Positions 36,380 through 46,425 of a DNA stretch of 64,000 bases are shown here, one piece after another. The notes below the pieces were generated by a model. The model had not been told where the DNA came from, did no database searches, and saw only the letters and a list, made by a program, of their open reading frames with translations. The number at the start of each line of letters is the position of its first letter. The first letter of the stretch is position 1. Source of the stretch: Phycisphaerales bacterium (GTDB lineage Bacteria; Planctomycetota; Phycisphaerae; Sedimentisphaerales; Anaerobacaceae); the NCBI GenBank assembly GCA_030602885.1, contig JAUVYV010000013.1, positions 1 to 64,000 of the forward strand, in the 5' to 3' direction. Position numbers and translations under genes: made by a program.

Positions 36380-37426
36380 TTACCATTGCCCGGGCGAAGG
36401 CTCATCGTTCTGGACATGGTTCGATTCATCCTCCCGTGGATGGGCGCTGTCGTAAACGTCCTTGAGCTTCCTGGTCGTAAGATGCGTGTAAACCTGCGTC
36501 GTTGACAGCGATTGATGGCCCAGCAGCTCCTGAACGCTTCGCAGGTCCGCTCCACGGTTCAGCATGTGCGTGGCAAAGCTGTGGCGCAGCGTATGAGGGC
36601 TGATTGCAGGGTCCAGCCCCGCCATCTTCAGGTATTTATCCATCTTGCGGCGGACACTTCGCGTGCTCAGACGCCTGCCGTGCTTGTTCACGAACAGAAC
36701 CTTGCTGTCAAAATTGCCGTTGTTCTGCGCTCTTTTGTTCCTGAACTCCATATAATGCTGAACCACCCGCAGAACCGACGAGCTGATCGGTGCGATTCGC
36801 TCCTTCTTGCCCTTGCCCCTGACATGCACGACCTCACCTAAGAAATCGACGTCCTCCATATTAAGGGCCACAAGTTCGCTCACCCGCATACCTGTGCTAT
36901 ACAGTGTTTCCATAATCGCCCTGTCCCTGGCGCCGAGCCAGGTATCCATAGGCGGTGTATCGAGCAGCCGCTTTATCTCTTCGTATTCGAGGAACCGAGG
37001 CAGCTTCTTCTCCTGCTTCGGTGTCCTGATTCCCACAACAGGGTTGCTGCTTATGCGGTTTCTTTTAAGAAGAAACTTGTAGAAACTGCGCAACGTGGCG
37101 AGCTTGCGCGCTATCGTCGCCTTCGAATACTGCTTTTCATTCAGTACGACCATATATGACCGTATCGTATTGACGTCTGCCGCCACAAGCTCTCTGTCAA
37201 TATCCACCCTGGTCTCTGTCGCTACAGCCGCCCCGCTGCTACCAGAGCCCGTCATCGAGTCCGACCCGGGGGCATCACCACCGCCCGAACCGGCTTCACT
37301 GCGGGAGGTCAAAAAAACGCCGAACTGAGCAAGGTCCACACCGTAACACTTTGCGGTGTGGCCGCTGAATCGTTTCTCATACTGCAAGTAGTTGAGAAAC
37401 TCGTTGACTATTACGCTGTCTTCCAT
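36380..37426 (-). CDS. Tyrosine recombinase of the XerC/XerD type
   Basis: 348 residues. N-terminal SAM-like domain (EFLNYLQYEKRFSGHTAKCY) and a catalytic domain with Arg in STGMRVSELVAL, His-Arg in HTLRHSFATHML, His in ELLGHQSLSTTQ and the nucleophile Tyr in VYTHL. This is the housekeeping dimer-resolution family; C versus D cannot be assigned. Between residues 37 and 75 there is a Gly/Ser/Ala-rich insert not found in ordinary XerC/D. A strong terminator follows. Confidence 0.92.
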   Translation of the reverse strand: MEDSVIVNEFLNYLQYEKRFSGHTAKCYGVDLAQFGVFLTSRSEAGSGGGDAPGSDSMTGSGSSGAAVATETRVDIDRELVAADVNTIRSYMVVLNEKQYSKATIARKLATLRSFYKFLLKRNRISSNPVVGIRTPKQEKKLPRFLEYEEIKRLLDTPPMDTWLGARDRAIMETLYSTGMRVSELVALNMEDVDFLGEVVHVRGKGKKERIAPISSSVLRVVQHYMEFRNKRAQNNGNFDSKVLFVNKHGRRLSTRSVRRKMDKYLKMAGLDPAISPHTLRHSFATHMLNRGADLRSVQELLGHQSLSTTQVYTHLTTRKLKDVYDSAHPREDESNHVQNDEPSPGQW

Positions 37427-37495
37427 AATCTACCTACCTGTTCAAAACACTACGCCAAACTATAAACCGGGATTTGGACTTTCTCCCCTTGCTTC

Positions 37496-37714
37496 TTAAA
37501 CTTTTATATCTTCATGCAAAAGCTCGTCTGCCTGTCCGATAAGCAACTGTGTCAGTTTGAAGCTCAACACAGCCGCGTCAAACCAGTCGAAGTCAGTTCG
37601 ACTGTCCTTGGCCTGTTCTATCAGAGCATCAAGAAGCTCATCTTCGCATCCGCTGTCGTAGCGAAATATGAATTTCTGTTTGCCCTTCTTCAGAATTAGT
37701 TGTCTCTTCTTCAC
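37496..37714 (-). CDS. Small conserved-looking protein of unknown function
   Basis: 72 residues. Begins with a Lys-rich KKRQLILKKGKQKFIFRYD and continues with a helix-rich acidic part (ELLDALIEQAKD, FDWFDAAVLSFKLTQLL). Codon use is coding-like, and GAAGAAGAG lies shortly upstream. I do not know its function. Confidence 0.65.
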   Translation of the reverse strand: MKKRQLILKKGKQKFIFRYDSGCEDELLDALIEQAKDSRTDFDWFDAAVLSFKLTQLLIGQADELLHEDIKV

Positions 37715-37973
37715 CGCTATTCAAACCCGATAATTGAAGGCCGACGGTTATGTAATTTCGACAATACTACTTATCGGCCGAAATACAGTTTACTAAAGAC
37801 AAAAAACCCAATTTTCGTTGTAAGAAGCGATAAAATCGATAAGCACAAAAAAGCTACAATGCTTTTATCGGCCAATAAACGCAGTCTCTTTACAAATTGA
37901 ACTTAAATCCAGGCAAATAGAGCACAAATTTGTATAGATTTGAGCAAGTACCGCTGGCCCGATAAACTTCGCA
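37715..37973. other. 259-base AT-rich intergenic gap
   Basis: No gene. TTATCGGCC occurs twice (near 37771 and 37866), and CGATAAAA at 37829-37836 pairs with TTTTATCG at 37863-37870. An inner AAAAGC/GCTTTT stem could be a weak terminator for the radical SAM operon on the minus strand. Confidence 0.35.
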
Positions 37974-38906
37974 CTACTTTGCTTTGAAGAATACTGTTCC
38001 GTCCCTCCGTTCGGAACTGACAACCCCCTGATGCGTGAAGTGGTCGAGAATTTTTAGAGCTTCCAAACGGTCGATACCCAGGCCCGAATGTATGTCCTCA
38101 AGTGAGCAAGGCCTGCGTTTCAGCATTGAAAACACGGTTTCCGCCTTGTTGTCACCGGTTTCTGCGCAATAGTTTGAGGCAAACTCGGCGACAACCTCAC
38201 ACCGTGGCCCCAACTGTTCGGCTATAGACAAAAGCTTCTCGAAAGACACGCTCTCCACCCCTGCCTTGGCCGTAGGTCGAACTGCGGTGTTCAAATGGGT
38301 CTTGTCAGGCCGGATACGCTCTATCGCTTCTCTGAATTTGCCGATTTGCCCATTATCAGTGTTGTAACCCTCGATAAGAAAAACCTCCAGCCATATCTGT
38401 CCGGCAAATCCCTTTCTAAATGCACACAAACCATCAATCAGTTGCCTCAAGCTTACGCCCTCATGGGGACAATTTATCCTCTTGAAAGTCTCTTCGTCAC
38501 CGCCGTCGAGCGACGGCAGCACAACGTCGGCCCCGGCACAATCCGCTCGAACATCCGCCCTGCACAGAAGTGTCCCGTTGGTAAGCACCGCCACAGGGAT
38601 ATCCGTAAGCCGTTTTATTCCCTCGATAAGCCGGCCCAGCCCTGCGTGCAGTGTCGGCTCTCCCGAGCCACCAATGGTGATAAAATCAGCTTCCAGGCCC
38701 TCAGCCACTCTGCCCCTCAGCTCCGCCAGGACCTCTTTCAGGGGAACATACTCTTTGCGCTCAACCGTCTTTTCGGTAGTCCCGCCCAATTGACAGTATA
38801 TGCAGTCCAGTGTGCAGGTCTTGAACGGGATAATATCAACACCCAGACTACGGCCTAACCTCCGCGAAGGCACTGGCCCATAAAGATATTTCTTCTGCTC
38901 AGCCAC
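37974..38906 (-). CDS. Radical SAM protein
   Basis: 310 residues. CTLDCIYC gives the CxxxCxxC cluster site, preceded by GPVPSRRLGRSLGVD; GGSGEPTLH is the SAM-binding GGE-like strand. This is the class of short radical SAM proteins with a C-terminal winged-helix-like tail (about 250-305, LEALKILDHFTHQGVV). Substrate unknown. Last gene of the leuS-kdsA operon, overlapping kdsA by 8 bases. Confidence 0.88.
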   Translation of the reverse strand: MAEQKKYLYGPVPSRRLGRSLGVDIIPFKTCTLDCIYCQLGGTTEKTVERKEYVPLKEVLAELRGRVAEGLEADFITIGGSGEPTLHAGLGRLIEGIKRLTDIPVAVLTNGTLLCRADVRADCAGADVVLPSLDGGDEETFKRINCPHEGVSLRQLIDGLCAFRKGFAGQIWLEVFLIEGYNTDNGQIGKFREAIERIRPDKTHLNTAVRPTAKAGVESVSFEKLLSIAEQLGPRCEVVAEFASNYCAETGDNKAETVFSMLKRRPCSLEDIHSGLGIDRLEALKILDHFTHQGVVSSERRDGTVFFKAK

Positions 38907-39735
38907 TTCTCTGCCCGTGTACTATCAGGAAAATCTGCCTGCAATCTTCCAGCAGGCCTTCAAGCCAGTCTATGGGCATAATGCTGGCGGCGTCTGATTT
39001 TGCCTTTTCCGGTTCGGTATGCACCTCGAGAAACAGGCCATTAGCACCGGCCGCAACAGCCGCCCTGGCAAGTATCGGCGCCATCTCCCGCCGGCCCCCG
39101 CTTACCGTACCTAAGCCGCCCGGCTGCTGCGTGCTGTGGGTAGCATCAAAAACGACAGGACAGCCCAGGCGTTTCATAACCTCGATGCCGGTCATATCAT
39201 TGACTAACCGGTTATAACCGAAAAATGTCCCGCGCTCGGTCAGGATTATCTTGTCATTCCCGCAGGAGCGTATCTTCTCTACCACATTCTTCATCTCAAC
39301 CGGCGAGACGAACTGCCCCTTTTTGGCATTCACTGGTTTTCCCGTCTGGGCACACCCGCAGAGCAGGTCCGTCTGCCTGCACAGAAAAGCCGGAACCTGA
39401 AGACAATCGACGACCTCGGCCACCTCAGCCGCCTGACTCGGCTCATGCACATCGGTCATAATCGGCAAGTGAGTCTGCTCACGCACCGCCGCAAGAATTT
39501 CAAGGCCCTTCTCAAGACCCGGGCCTCGAAAGCTCGATATGCTGCTTCGATTGGCCTTGTCAAAGCTGGCCTTGAAGATGATCGGCACATTGCACTGTTT
39601 GCCAATCTCGACAAGCCGTCCGGCGATGTCAAGGCAGGTCTTCTCTGTCTCAATGACGCAGGGCCCAGCAATCACAAACAGCGGCGCGGCCAGGCCCACT
39701 TCCACATCGCCGATTCTAAAGCTCTTCTTGCTCAT
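38899..39735 (-). CDS. kdsA: 3-deoxy-8-phosphooctulonate synthase (Kdo-8-P synthase)
   Basis: 278 residues. FVIAGPCVIE, FKASFDKANRSS, RGPGLEKGL, PIMTDVHEPSQA, LTERGTFFGYNRLV, VVFDATHSTQQPGG and LFLEVHTEPEKAKSD are all KdsA signatures. It condenses PEP with arabinose-5-phosphate, so the organism can make Kdo and very likely a lipopolysaccharide-type outer membrane. Start at the ATG of MSKKSF (39735). Confidence 0.96.
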   Translation of the reverse strand: MSKKSFRIGDVEVGLAAPLFVIAGPCVIETEKTCLDIAGRLVEIGKQCNVPIIFKASFDKANRSSISSFRGPGLEKGLEILAAVREQTHLPIMTDVHEPSQAAEVAEVVDCLQVPAFLCRQTDLLCGCAQTGKPVNAKKGQFVSPVEMKNVVEKIRSCGNDKIILTERGTFFGYNRLVNDMTGIEVMKRLGCPVVFDATHSTQQPGGLGTVSGGRREMAPILARAAVAAGANGLFLEVHTEPEKAKSDAASIMPIDWLEGLLEDCRQIFLIVHGQRSG

Positions 39736-39777
39736 AACCAACTATCCGTGATTCAAAGGTTCGGTCAGTATGATGTT

Positions 39778-40725
39778 TTATCTAAACGCCCTTATGATCT
39801 GCTTTCTCATTCCCGCAGGCCTGGCTCCCTCAGGAACCATTACCTTCACGGCCTTTGGTATCACCTTGATGTCCACCGGCAAGCTCGGCCCCGGGTCGCC
39901 GTCAATCTCACTTGGTATGCCGGGCACCTCCGAGCTGACAGTAATGTGCGTTCCCTGACGATATATCACGTCTTTGCACAACGTCTGCTGTTTCAAGATA
40001 GTCATCACCGAGTGTTTCACTAAACGAATTTGTGATGCGCACTTATAGATACACACGTCCAGCAACCCGTCGCCGTAATCGGCATCATGCAGTATCTTCA
40101 GGCCTATTGCATATCTTGAGATATTTCCGACAAAGACCAGGCAGGGGCCATCGAAAACATCCTCGCCATCCACCTGCACCTTCATCGGTCTGAACTTGTA
40201 ATGCCAGAAGGTCCGCCATATCGGCCAGAAGTAATCGTAATAGTCAATATGCCCCTCACGCTGCTCGCTGACACTTTTGACAATCTCGCCGTCGAAGCCA
40301 AAACCGGCAATACTCGTGAAACACCTGCCGTTTGCACTGCCTAAGTCCAGTGAACGAGTATAGCCCGCCTCGAACGTCCTTATAAGTATCCTCAGCCCTT
40401 CGTCAAGCCCCAGCTCGTTCGCCAGAAGATTTTCAGTCCCGCACGGCACCACAAGCATCGGCTTGTCGCTGCCCTCTAGGCCATGCGCAACCTCTCTGAC
40501 GGTTCCGTCGCCGCCCACGACAACCACCATCGCGCAGTCATAATCCACCGCCGCATCGGTGGCAAACTCACAGGCATCGGCCAGCGAGCTCGTCACACCG
40601 ACTCTTACGTCAAAACCACGCTTGAGAAGATACTCTTCAAAATGGCGTCCCGACCTCTTGCCGCCGCTGCTCGCCCCCGCCCTCGGGTTCACAATATACG
40701 CAATATAACCATCATCCGGTTTCAT
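39778..40725 (-). CDS. Diacylglycerol/sphingosine kinase family lipid kinase
   Basis: 315 residues. DAGK catalytic signature VVVVGGDGTVREVAHG near 72 and LVVPCGTENLLANELG near 95; FGFDGEIVKSV follows. It likely phosphorylates a membrane lipid or lipid precursor. It sits between a CYTH-domain gene and kdsA on the minus strand with short gaps, so it probably works in envelope lipid metabolism. Confidence 0.88.
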   Translation of the reverse strand: MKPDDGYIAYIVNPRAGASSGGKRSGRHFEEYLLKRGFDVRVGVTSSLADACEFATDAAVDYDCAMVVVVGGDGTVREVAHGLEGSDKPMLVVPCGTENLLANELGLDEGLRILIRTFEAGYTRSLDLGSANGRCFTSIAGFGFDGEIVKSVSEQREGHIDYYDYFWPIWRTFWHYKFRPMKVQVDGEDVFDGPCLVFVGNISRYAIGLKILHDADYGDGLLDVCIYKCASQIRLVKHSVMTILKQQTLCKDVIYRQGTHITVSSEVPGIPSEIDGDPGPSLPVDIKVIPKAVKVMVPEGARPAGMRKQIIRAFR

Positions 40726-40742
40726 AGCAGCCCATCAGACCT

Positions 40743-41300
40743 CTAAAGCAGAACCTCTCTGTCTTTCCTGCCGAGCTCACAAAGCTTAGCATCCATCATA
40801 CACGCATAGCTGTCCTGTATATGCCGCAAGTCACCCAGCCCCAGTCTCCGCTGTACATCGCCAATCTTCTCATCGCCGGGTCCTTCTATCTCCACAAAGC
40901 TGCCCAACAGCGGCAGCTCGTCCAGTGTAACGGCACAATCGCCTAACCGCCATACCCGACGCCGCTTCTCGAACGTCAGCACCTCCTTATAACCAAGTCC
41001 GACAAGTAACTGTTCCGCAAGCTCGGCGTCCGCGATTTCAAACTCGGTTTCCTCTCTCTTCTTCAAATCTTCCGTCGCCTTGGCGCCCTTGTATGTCAGT
41101 ATTATCTTCTCGCCTTCCTTGCTCACCTCCCGCCGCAGTCGAAGCGCCCGGTCGCCCGCTTTCAGTGTCCCTTTTACATCATCGAAATAGCTGTCTCTCT
41201 CGACCTGCTCACGCACAAATTCGGCCCCGGCTTCAGCAAGCCTCTCCAACACAGGCCCAAACGAATCAACCTTTAGCTTCGCTTCAATCTCAGTTTGCAT
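40743..41300 (-). CDS. CYTH-domain protein (CyaB/thiamine-triphosphatase-like)
   Basis: 185 residues. The N-terminal QTEIEAKLKVD carries the ExExK motif of CYTH phosphatases; RLRRE, LTYKG, REETEFEI and FVEIEGP follow in the usual order along the tunnel. Members act on triphosphates or make cAMP; which applies here is open. 20 bases downstream of leuS. Confidence 0.9.
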   Translation of the reverse strand: MQTEIEAKLKVDSFGPVLERLAEAGAEFVREQVERDSYFDDVKGTLKAGDRALRLRREVSKEGEKIILTYKGAKATEDLKKREETEFEIADAELAEQLLVGLGYKEVLTFEKRRRVWRLGDCAVTLDELPLLGSFVEIEGPGDEKIGDVQRRLGLGDLRHIQDSYACMMDAKLCELGRKDREVLL

Positions 41301-41320
41301 CTATCAGAGATTCCAACTGG

Positions 41321-43873
41321 TCAGATAACTATATTCACCAATCTGGATTTGATTACTATAACCTTCTTCGGCTCTTTGCCCGCCATAGCGGCGGCGACTT
41401 TCTCATTAGCAAGCGCCTGCTGCTTTATCTGCTCTTCATCCGCATCGGCGGCAACAACTATCCTGTCCTTAATCTTGCCGTTGACCTGAACCGCCAGCTC
41501 TACCTCCTTTTCTTTGACAAGCTCACTGTCGTATTCAGGCCAGCTTTCGTAAGCAAGCGTGTCACCGTGCCCTATTCTTTGCCAAAGCTCCTCGGCTATA
41601 TGTGGCGCAAAAGGCCCAAGTATCAGCAGGAATTTCTCGATAACGGATTTGGGCCTGATATCCTGTTTGCTCAGGTGATTGACGAATATCATCATCGCAC
41701 TTATCGCCGTATTAAAGCCAAAGCCCTCGATATCACCGCCGACCTTCTTTATCGTCTGGTGCAGCAGGCGAAGCGTTGCCTCATCCGGCTGCTCTTTAAC
41801 CGCTTCGGCAATCTCGCCCGTCTCCTCGTCAACCACAAGTCGCCACAGCCGCTGCAAAAATCGATGCACTCCCTCCACGCCCTGCATATTCCAAGGCTTG
41901 GTCGCCTCCAAAGGCCCCATGAACATCTCGTAAAGCCGCATCGAATCGGCCCCGTAGTCTGCAATAACCTTATCCGGATTGACCACGTTGCCCCGCGACT
42001 TGCTCATCTTCTGCCCGTCCTCGCCAAGAATCATCCCCTGGTTGATAAGCTTCTTGAACGGCTCTTTAGTGGTGACATATCCCAGATCATACAGGAATTT
42101 ATGCCAGAACCGGGCATACAGCAGATGCAGCACCGCATGCTCCGCCCCGCCGATATACAAATCGACCGGCATCCAGTACTTTTCCTTGTCCGCACCACAG
42201 CACCGCCTGTCGTTGTCCGGGTCCAGATACCGCAGGTAATACCAGCAGCTTCCCGCCCACTGCGGCATCGTGTTCGTCTCTCTCTTTGCCTTCGTCCCGT
42301 CAGGCATGGTCACATTGAGCCACTCGGTGGCATTCGCCAAGGGCGGCTCACCCGTCCCCGACGGCCTGTAATTTTTCAGCTTAGGCAGTTCCAGAGGCAG
42401 CTCATCCTCCGAAAGCCCAACCATTCGCCCGTCTTCGGTATGCACTATCGGAAACGGCTCGCCCCAGTACCGCTGCCTGCTGAACAGCCAGTCGCGCAGC
42501 TTGTAGTTAATTGCCTTCTTACCAAGCCCCTTTTCTTCAAGCCACTTTGTAATCCGCTCCTTAAACTCCGCCGTCGTCATCCCATCAAATTGCCCGCTGT
42601 TAATCGCCGTGCCGTCCCCGATAAAACACGCCTCGCTTTTCTTAACCTGCTCCGCAAGCTCACTATCCTGCGGTTCAACGACCGCGATGATCGGCAGCTC
42701 GAATTTTTTAGCAAACTCAAAATCCCTCTCATCATGGGCCGGCACCGACATAATCGCACCCGTCCCGTAGCTGATTAAAACATAGTCGCTTACCCAGATG
42801 GGTATCTTTTCGTCGTTTACCGGATTGACTGCGAAGGCCCCTGTAAATACTCCGGTCTTCTCCTTCGCTAAATCCGTCCGGTCAAGGTCACTCTTACGCG
42901 ATGCCTCCTCACGATATTTCTTTACTGCTTCTTCCTGTTCATCTGTTGTAATCATATCAACGAGCGGATGCTCCGGCGACATCACCATATACGTCGCGCC
43001 GAAAAGCGTGTCAGGCCGAGTCGTAAAAACACGAATATTCTCATCGTAGCCGTCTATCTTAAAATCCACCTCTGCCCCGATACTCTTTCCTATCCAGTCC
43101 TGCTGCAGCTTCTTGATCGAATCGGGCCAGTCAACCTCAGCCAAATCATCTAACAGCCGTTCGGCGTACCTGGTTATCCCGAGCATCCACTGCCGCATCG
43201 GCTTTCGGATTACCGGATGTCCCCCCCGTTCGCTCAGCCCCCCTGTTACCTCCTCATTCGCCAGAACCGTCCCCAACGCCGGACACCAGTTCACCGCCAC
43301 CTCCGCCTCGTATGCAAGTCGATGCTCGTCAATGTACTGCTGCCTTTGCTCTTCACTTAACCCATCCGGAATACGCAGCTCCTCGATCGGCTTGGCCTTT
43401 TGTTCATGCTCGTCGAAGAAGCTGTTGAACATCCTCAGGAAAATCCACTGCGTCCACTTATAATAACCCGGGTCGGTCGTGTTGACCTCCCTGTCCCAGT
43501 CATAGCTGAAACCAAGCAACTTTATCTGACGGCGCATATTGTCGATGTTCTTTTGAGTTGTCACGGTCGGGTTCGTGCCGGTCTGGACGGCATATTGCTC
43601 GGCAGGCAAACCGAACGCATCCCAGCCCATCGGGTGCAGAACGTTGAAACCCTTCATTCGCTTATAGCGGGAAACTATATCGCTGGCGGTGTAACCCTCC
43701 GGATGCCCCACATGCAGTCCCTGCCCGCTCGGATAGGGAAACATGTCGAGGACATAATACTTGCCCCTGCCGCCGTCGCAGTCCGTCGCCGCAAACGTCT
43801 TGTTGCTCTCCCAGTACCGCTGCCACCTCTTCTCTATCTCGCCGAATCTGTAGCCGCCTTTTCTTTCAGTCAT
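41321..43873 (-). CDS. leuS: Leucyl-tRNA synthetase
   Basis: 850 residues from the ATG at 43873 ([17 protein letters not shown]), which has GAGG just upstream. HIGH is seen as [20 protein letters not shown] as [16 protein letters not shown]; the CP1 editing domain lies between ([13 protein letters not shown]). Anticodon-binding and C-terminal domains are complete. Second gene of a six-gene minus-strand operon. Confidence 0.96.
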   Translation of the reverse strand: MTERKGGYRFGEIEKRWQRYWESNKTFAATDCDGGRGKYYVLDMFPYPSGQGLHVGHPEGYTASDIVSRYKRMKGFNVLHPMGWDAFGLPAEQYAVQTGTNPTVTTQKNIDNMRRQIKLLGFSYDWDREVNTTDPGYYKWTQWIFLRMFNSFFDEHEQKAKPIEELRIPDGLSEEQRQQYIDEHRLAYEAEVAVNWCPALGTVLANEEVTGGLSERGGHPVIRKPMRQWMLGITRYAERLLDDLAEVDWPDSIKKLQQDWIGKSIGAEVDFKIDGYDENIRVFTTRPDTLFGATYMVMSPEHPLVDMITTDEQEEAVKKYREEASRKSDLDRTDLAKEKTGVFTGAFAVNPVNDEKIPIWVSDYVLISYGTGAIMSVPAHDERDFEFAKKFELPIIAVVEPQDSELAEQVKKSEACFIGDGTAINSGQFDGMTTAEFKERITKWLEEKGLGKKAINYKLRDWLFSRQRYWGEPFPIVHTEDGRMVGLSEDELPLELPKLKNYRPSGTGEPPLANATEWLNVTMPDGTKAKRETNTMPQWAGSCWYYLRYLDPDNDRRCCGADKEKYWMPVDLYIGGAEHAVLHLLYARFWHKFLYDLGYVTTKEPFKKLINQGMILGEDGQKMSKSRGNVVNPDKVIADYGADSMRLYEMFMGPLEATKPWNMQGVEGVHRFLQRLWRLVVDEETGEIAEAVKEQPDEATLRLLHQTIKKVGGDIEGFGFNTAISAMMIFVNHLSKQDIRPKSVIEKFLLILGPFAPHIAEELWQRIGHGDTLAYESWPEYDSELVKEKEVELAVQVNGKIKDRIVVAADADEEQIKQQALANEKVAAAMAGKEPKKVIVIKSRLVNIVI

Positions 43874-43903
43874 AGACCTCTGTCTCCCGGTAGGTTTGCG
43901 CAC

Positions 43904-44047
43904 TCATCCCTGTGCATGCGGGCACGCGTTGTCCCTACAGCCAAGGCACTTCTTCGACTCGCCCGCCTTCACTTGAGGTGCAAACACCGAAAACTGCTTC
44001 TCAAGCTTCTTGCCGCACTCGCCGCATTTATATTCAAAAATAGGCAC
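43904..44047 (-). CDS. Small FmdB-type zinc-ribbon protein
   Basis: 47 residues on the minus strand, starting with GTG at 44047 (AGGAG 11 bases upstream) and ending at a TGA at 43904-43906. It begins P-I-F-E-Y-K-C-G-E-C-G, the typical FmdB-like opening, and has a second Cys pair (KKCLGCRD) and a late Cys-Pro-His. It would fold as a treble-clef ribbon binding zinc. Role unknown. It lies 30 bases before leuS and is probably its operon leader gene. Confidence 0.7.
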   Translation of the reverse strand: MPIFEYKCGECGKKLEKQFSVFAPQVKAGESKKCLGCRDNACPHAQG

Positions 44048-44206
44048 TGATGTACATTCTCCTGCTTATGTTACTGGTTTTCCTAAAATGAGCTATATTA
44101 CGGCATGAGTGTAAAACAATCAACTGTTTTGCAGAAACGACTCGACATTCCCGCACTCCCCCACATCGTATTTGCCCCTTTACATCCGTCTGCCACAGGG
44201 CTAAAA

Positions 44207-44234
44207 TTGACCCCTGAGATTCTATCAATATATC
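44207..44234 (+). promoter_or_regulatory. Candidate sigma-70 promoter for cimA
   Basis: TTGACC at 44207-44212, a 16-base spacer, TATATC at 44229-44234; about 46 bases before the start codon. Confidence 0.45.
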
Positions 44235-44280
44235 CGGCCGTCCGGATTACGCCGGCCCCTCATTAAACTTGAGGTTATAT

Positions 44281-45843
44281 ATGGAAAGAATAAAGGTTTA
44301 CGACACAACCCTTCGCGACGGGATGCAGACCGAAGGCGTCAGCTTCTCCCTCGAAGACAAGTTGGCTATTGCAAAATGCCTCGACGAGCTCGGCGTAGAT
44401 TACATCGAAGGGGGATATGCTGCCTCGAACCCCAAAGAAATGCAATTCTTTGCCGAGCTTTCGCAGCGCCCACTCACCAATTCCACCGTTGTTGCCTTCG
44501 GAAGCACCCGAAGGGCCGACTCCAAAGTTTCTGATGACGCTTCCCTGAATGCGATACTTGCGTGCAAAGCCCCCGCCGCTACCCTTGTTGGAAAGACTTG
44601 GGGCTTGCACGTCGAAGAAGTTCTTGGCTGCACACTCGATGAAAACCTCAGGATATGTTCAGAGTCGGTTGAGTTCCTCAAAAAGCACAAGATCGAGACA
44701 ATATTCGACGCCGAACACTTCTTCGACGCCTACAGGGACAGTCCCGAATACGCAATGAAGGTGCTTGCCGCCGCCGCAGATGCGGGCGCAGAGGCTCTCG
44801 TCCTCTGCGACACAAACGGCGGCACTATGCCTGAGCAAATCTACGACATCACCAAAACGGTCTGCGGCCAATTCGCCCCCCTGATGACAGGCATCCATAC
44901 GCACAACGACTCCGATTGTGCCACCGCCGCTGCCGTCGCCGCCGTCCGCGCCGGTGCAAGGCACGTTCAGGGGACAATCAATGGTCTCGGTGAGCGGTGC
45001 GGCAACGCCAACCTGTGCACGGTCATCCCGGACCTCGCCTTAAAAATGGGTTATGATGTCCTCAAGCCCGAAAAAGTTAAGACGCTCACAGAGGTCTCTC
45101 GCTTCGTCTTCGAAATCGCCAACCTCTCGCCGGTTATTAATATGCCCTATGTTGGCGAAAGCGCATTTGCACACAAGGCGGGCCTGCACGTAAACGCTCT
45201 GCGTAAAAACAAACGCACATACGAGCACATAGACCCAGCCCTGATTGGAAATGAAAGGCGTTTTCTTATCTCCGAGCTGAGCGGTAAATCAAATGTTTTG
45301 GCCGAGCTGGAAAAGGCACAAATTGCCCAGGACAAGAAACTGGCCCAAAAGATTCTTGCTCGCATTCAGGAGCTTGAGAATGAGGGTTATCAGTTCGAAG
45401 CCGCAAACGCGAGCTTTGATTTGATTGTCAGAAAGATTATGGGTACATATAAGCCCTCTTTCGAGCTTATTAAGTACCATACTACCGTTGAAAAACGAGC
45501 TTCAGGCGAGCTTGTCACCGAAGCAACGGTCAAGCTCAAGGTGGACGACAGGGTTGAACATGTAGTCGGCGAAGGCGATGGCCCTGTCAACGCCCTCGAT
45601 GCCGCCCTGCGCAAAGCCCTTGAGCCGTTCTACCCCGCCATCAGGGATGTTCATCTGATTGACTACAAGGTCCGTGTTGTAAATGCCAAAGCCGGCACCG
45701 CTGCGAGAGTACGTGTAATAATCGAATCGCGTGACAAGACCGACATCTGGGGCACTGTCGGCGTCTCCGAGAACATCATCGAGGCATCCTGGCAGGCACT
45801 GACCGACTCCGTCGAATACAAGCTGCAAAAGGATTCCGTCTAA
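44281..45843 (+). CDS. cimA: (R)-citramalate synthase
   Basis: 520 residues. YDTTLRDGMQTEGVSFSLED and the DYIEGGYAASNPKE segment belong to the citramalate-synthase branch rather than classical LeuA; LCDTNGGTMP, HTHNDSDCATA and GTINGLGERCGNANL complete the DRE-TIM barrel. A C-terminal LeuA-type regulatory domain (about 390-520) suggests feedback by an amino acid. It joins pyruvate and acetyl-CoA toward 2-oxobutyrate and isoleucine. The ATG at 44281 has GAGG 7 bases upstream. Confidence 0.93.
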   Translation: MERIKVYDTTLRDGMQTEGVSFSLEDKLAIAKCLDELGVDYIEGGYAASNPKEMQFFAELSQRPLTNSTVVAFGSTRRADSKVSDDASLNAILACKAPAATLVGKTWGLHVEEVLGCTLDENLRICSESVEFLKKHKIETIFDAEHFFDAYRDSPEYAMKVLAAAADAGAEALVLCDTNGGTMPEQIYDITKTVCGQFAPLMTGIHTHNDSDCATAAAVAAVRAGARHVQGTINGLGERCGNANLCTVIPDLALKMGYDVLKPEKVKTLTEVSRFVFEIANLSPVINMPYVGESAFAHKAGLHVNALRKNKRTYEHIDPALIGNERRFLISELSGKSNVLAELEKAQIAQDKKLAQKILARIQELENEGYQFEAANASFDLIVRKIMGTYKPSFELIKYHTTVEKRASGELVTEATVKLKVDDRVEHVVGEGDGPVNALDAALRKALEPFYPAIRDVHLIDYKVRVVNAKAGTAARVRVIIESRDKTDIWGTVGVSENIIEASWQALTDSVEYKLQKDSV

Positions 45844-45870
45844 TTTCCGCCGTCGCCGTCTCCGCACCTC

Positions 45871-46320
45871 CTAAAACAACCGCGAGCTGTCCAGCAAAAA
45901 CGTCACAGGCCCGTCATTCACACTGCTCACGTGCATGTGCGCGCCGAAAAGCCCCTTCGCAACAGGTATGTCACTCGCCCCGATCAGCTCTGCAACCCGC
46001 TCATAAAGCCGCTCCGCCGACTCAGGCCGCGCCGCCGCATCGAAGCCGGGCCGACGCCCCTTGCGACAGTCCCCATGCAGAGTGAAATTGCTCACAACCA
46101 AAATCTGTCCCCCCACGTCCTGCACGCTGCGATTCATCTTCCCCGCGCTGTCGGCGAATATCCGCAGATTCGCTATCCTTTCCGCCATAAACTCCGCGTC
46201 CTTCTCCGCATCCCCGTCACCAACGCTCAAATACACTAACAGCCCTGCCTCAATCTGTCCGACCACCTCGCCGGATACCTCGACCCTCGCACTCAATACC
46301 CGCTGTATCACCGCCCGCAT
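45871..46320 (-). CDS. dtd: D-aminoacyl-tRNA deacylase
   Basis: 149 residues, standard length. MRAVIQRVLSARVEV, GLLVYLSVGDGD, RIANLRIFAD, VVSNFTLHGDCRKGRRPGF and the cross-subunit Gly-Pro strand DGPVTFLLDSS are all present. Removes D-amino acids from mischarged tRNA. It converges on cimA with a 27-base gap. Confidence 0.95.
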   Translation of the reverse strand: MRAVIQRVLSARVEVSGEVVGQIEAGLLVYLSVGDGDAEKDAEFMAERIANLRIFADSAGKMNRSVQDVGGQILVVSNFTLHGDCRKGRRPGFDAAARPESAERLYERVAELIGASDIPVAKGLFGAHMHVSSVNDGPVTFLLDSSRLF

Positions 46321-46339
46321 ATACGCCTCTCAGTCTGCC

Positions 46340-46425
46340 ATTGCGAGGCCCCCCGGGGCCGTGGCAATCTCGTTTCGAACATTTGAAATTCGGTCATTTG
46401 AATTTGTTTAGGATTTAGGATTTTC
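46340..46425. repeat. Palindromic and dispersed-repeat-like spacer
   Basis: GGCCCC/GGGGCC at 46347-46360 nested in ATTGC/GCAAT (46340-46344 with 46364-46368) forms a long imperfect palindrome of the CATTGCGAGG...GGCAATCTCG kind that is scattered through many genomes. It is followed by a T-rich ATTTGAAATTCGGTCATTTG-type tract. No gene. Confidence 0.5.

Noticed and set aside
36419-36440. tRNA T-arm-like GGTTCGATTC
   Set aside because: It lies inside the xer coding region and has no matching acceptor or anticodon arms.
41093-42778. 561-codon plus-strand frame
   Set aside because: It lies antisense inside leuS, which is unmistakable on the other strand; composition is a shadow.
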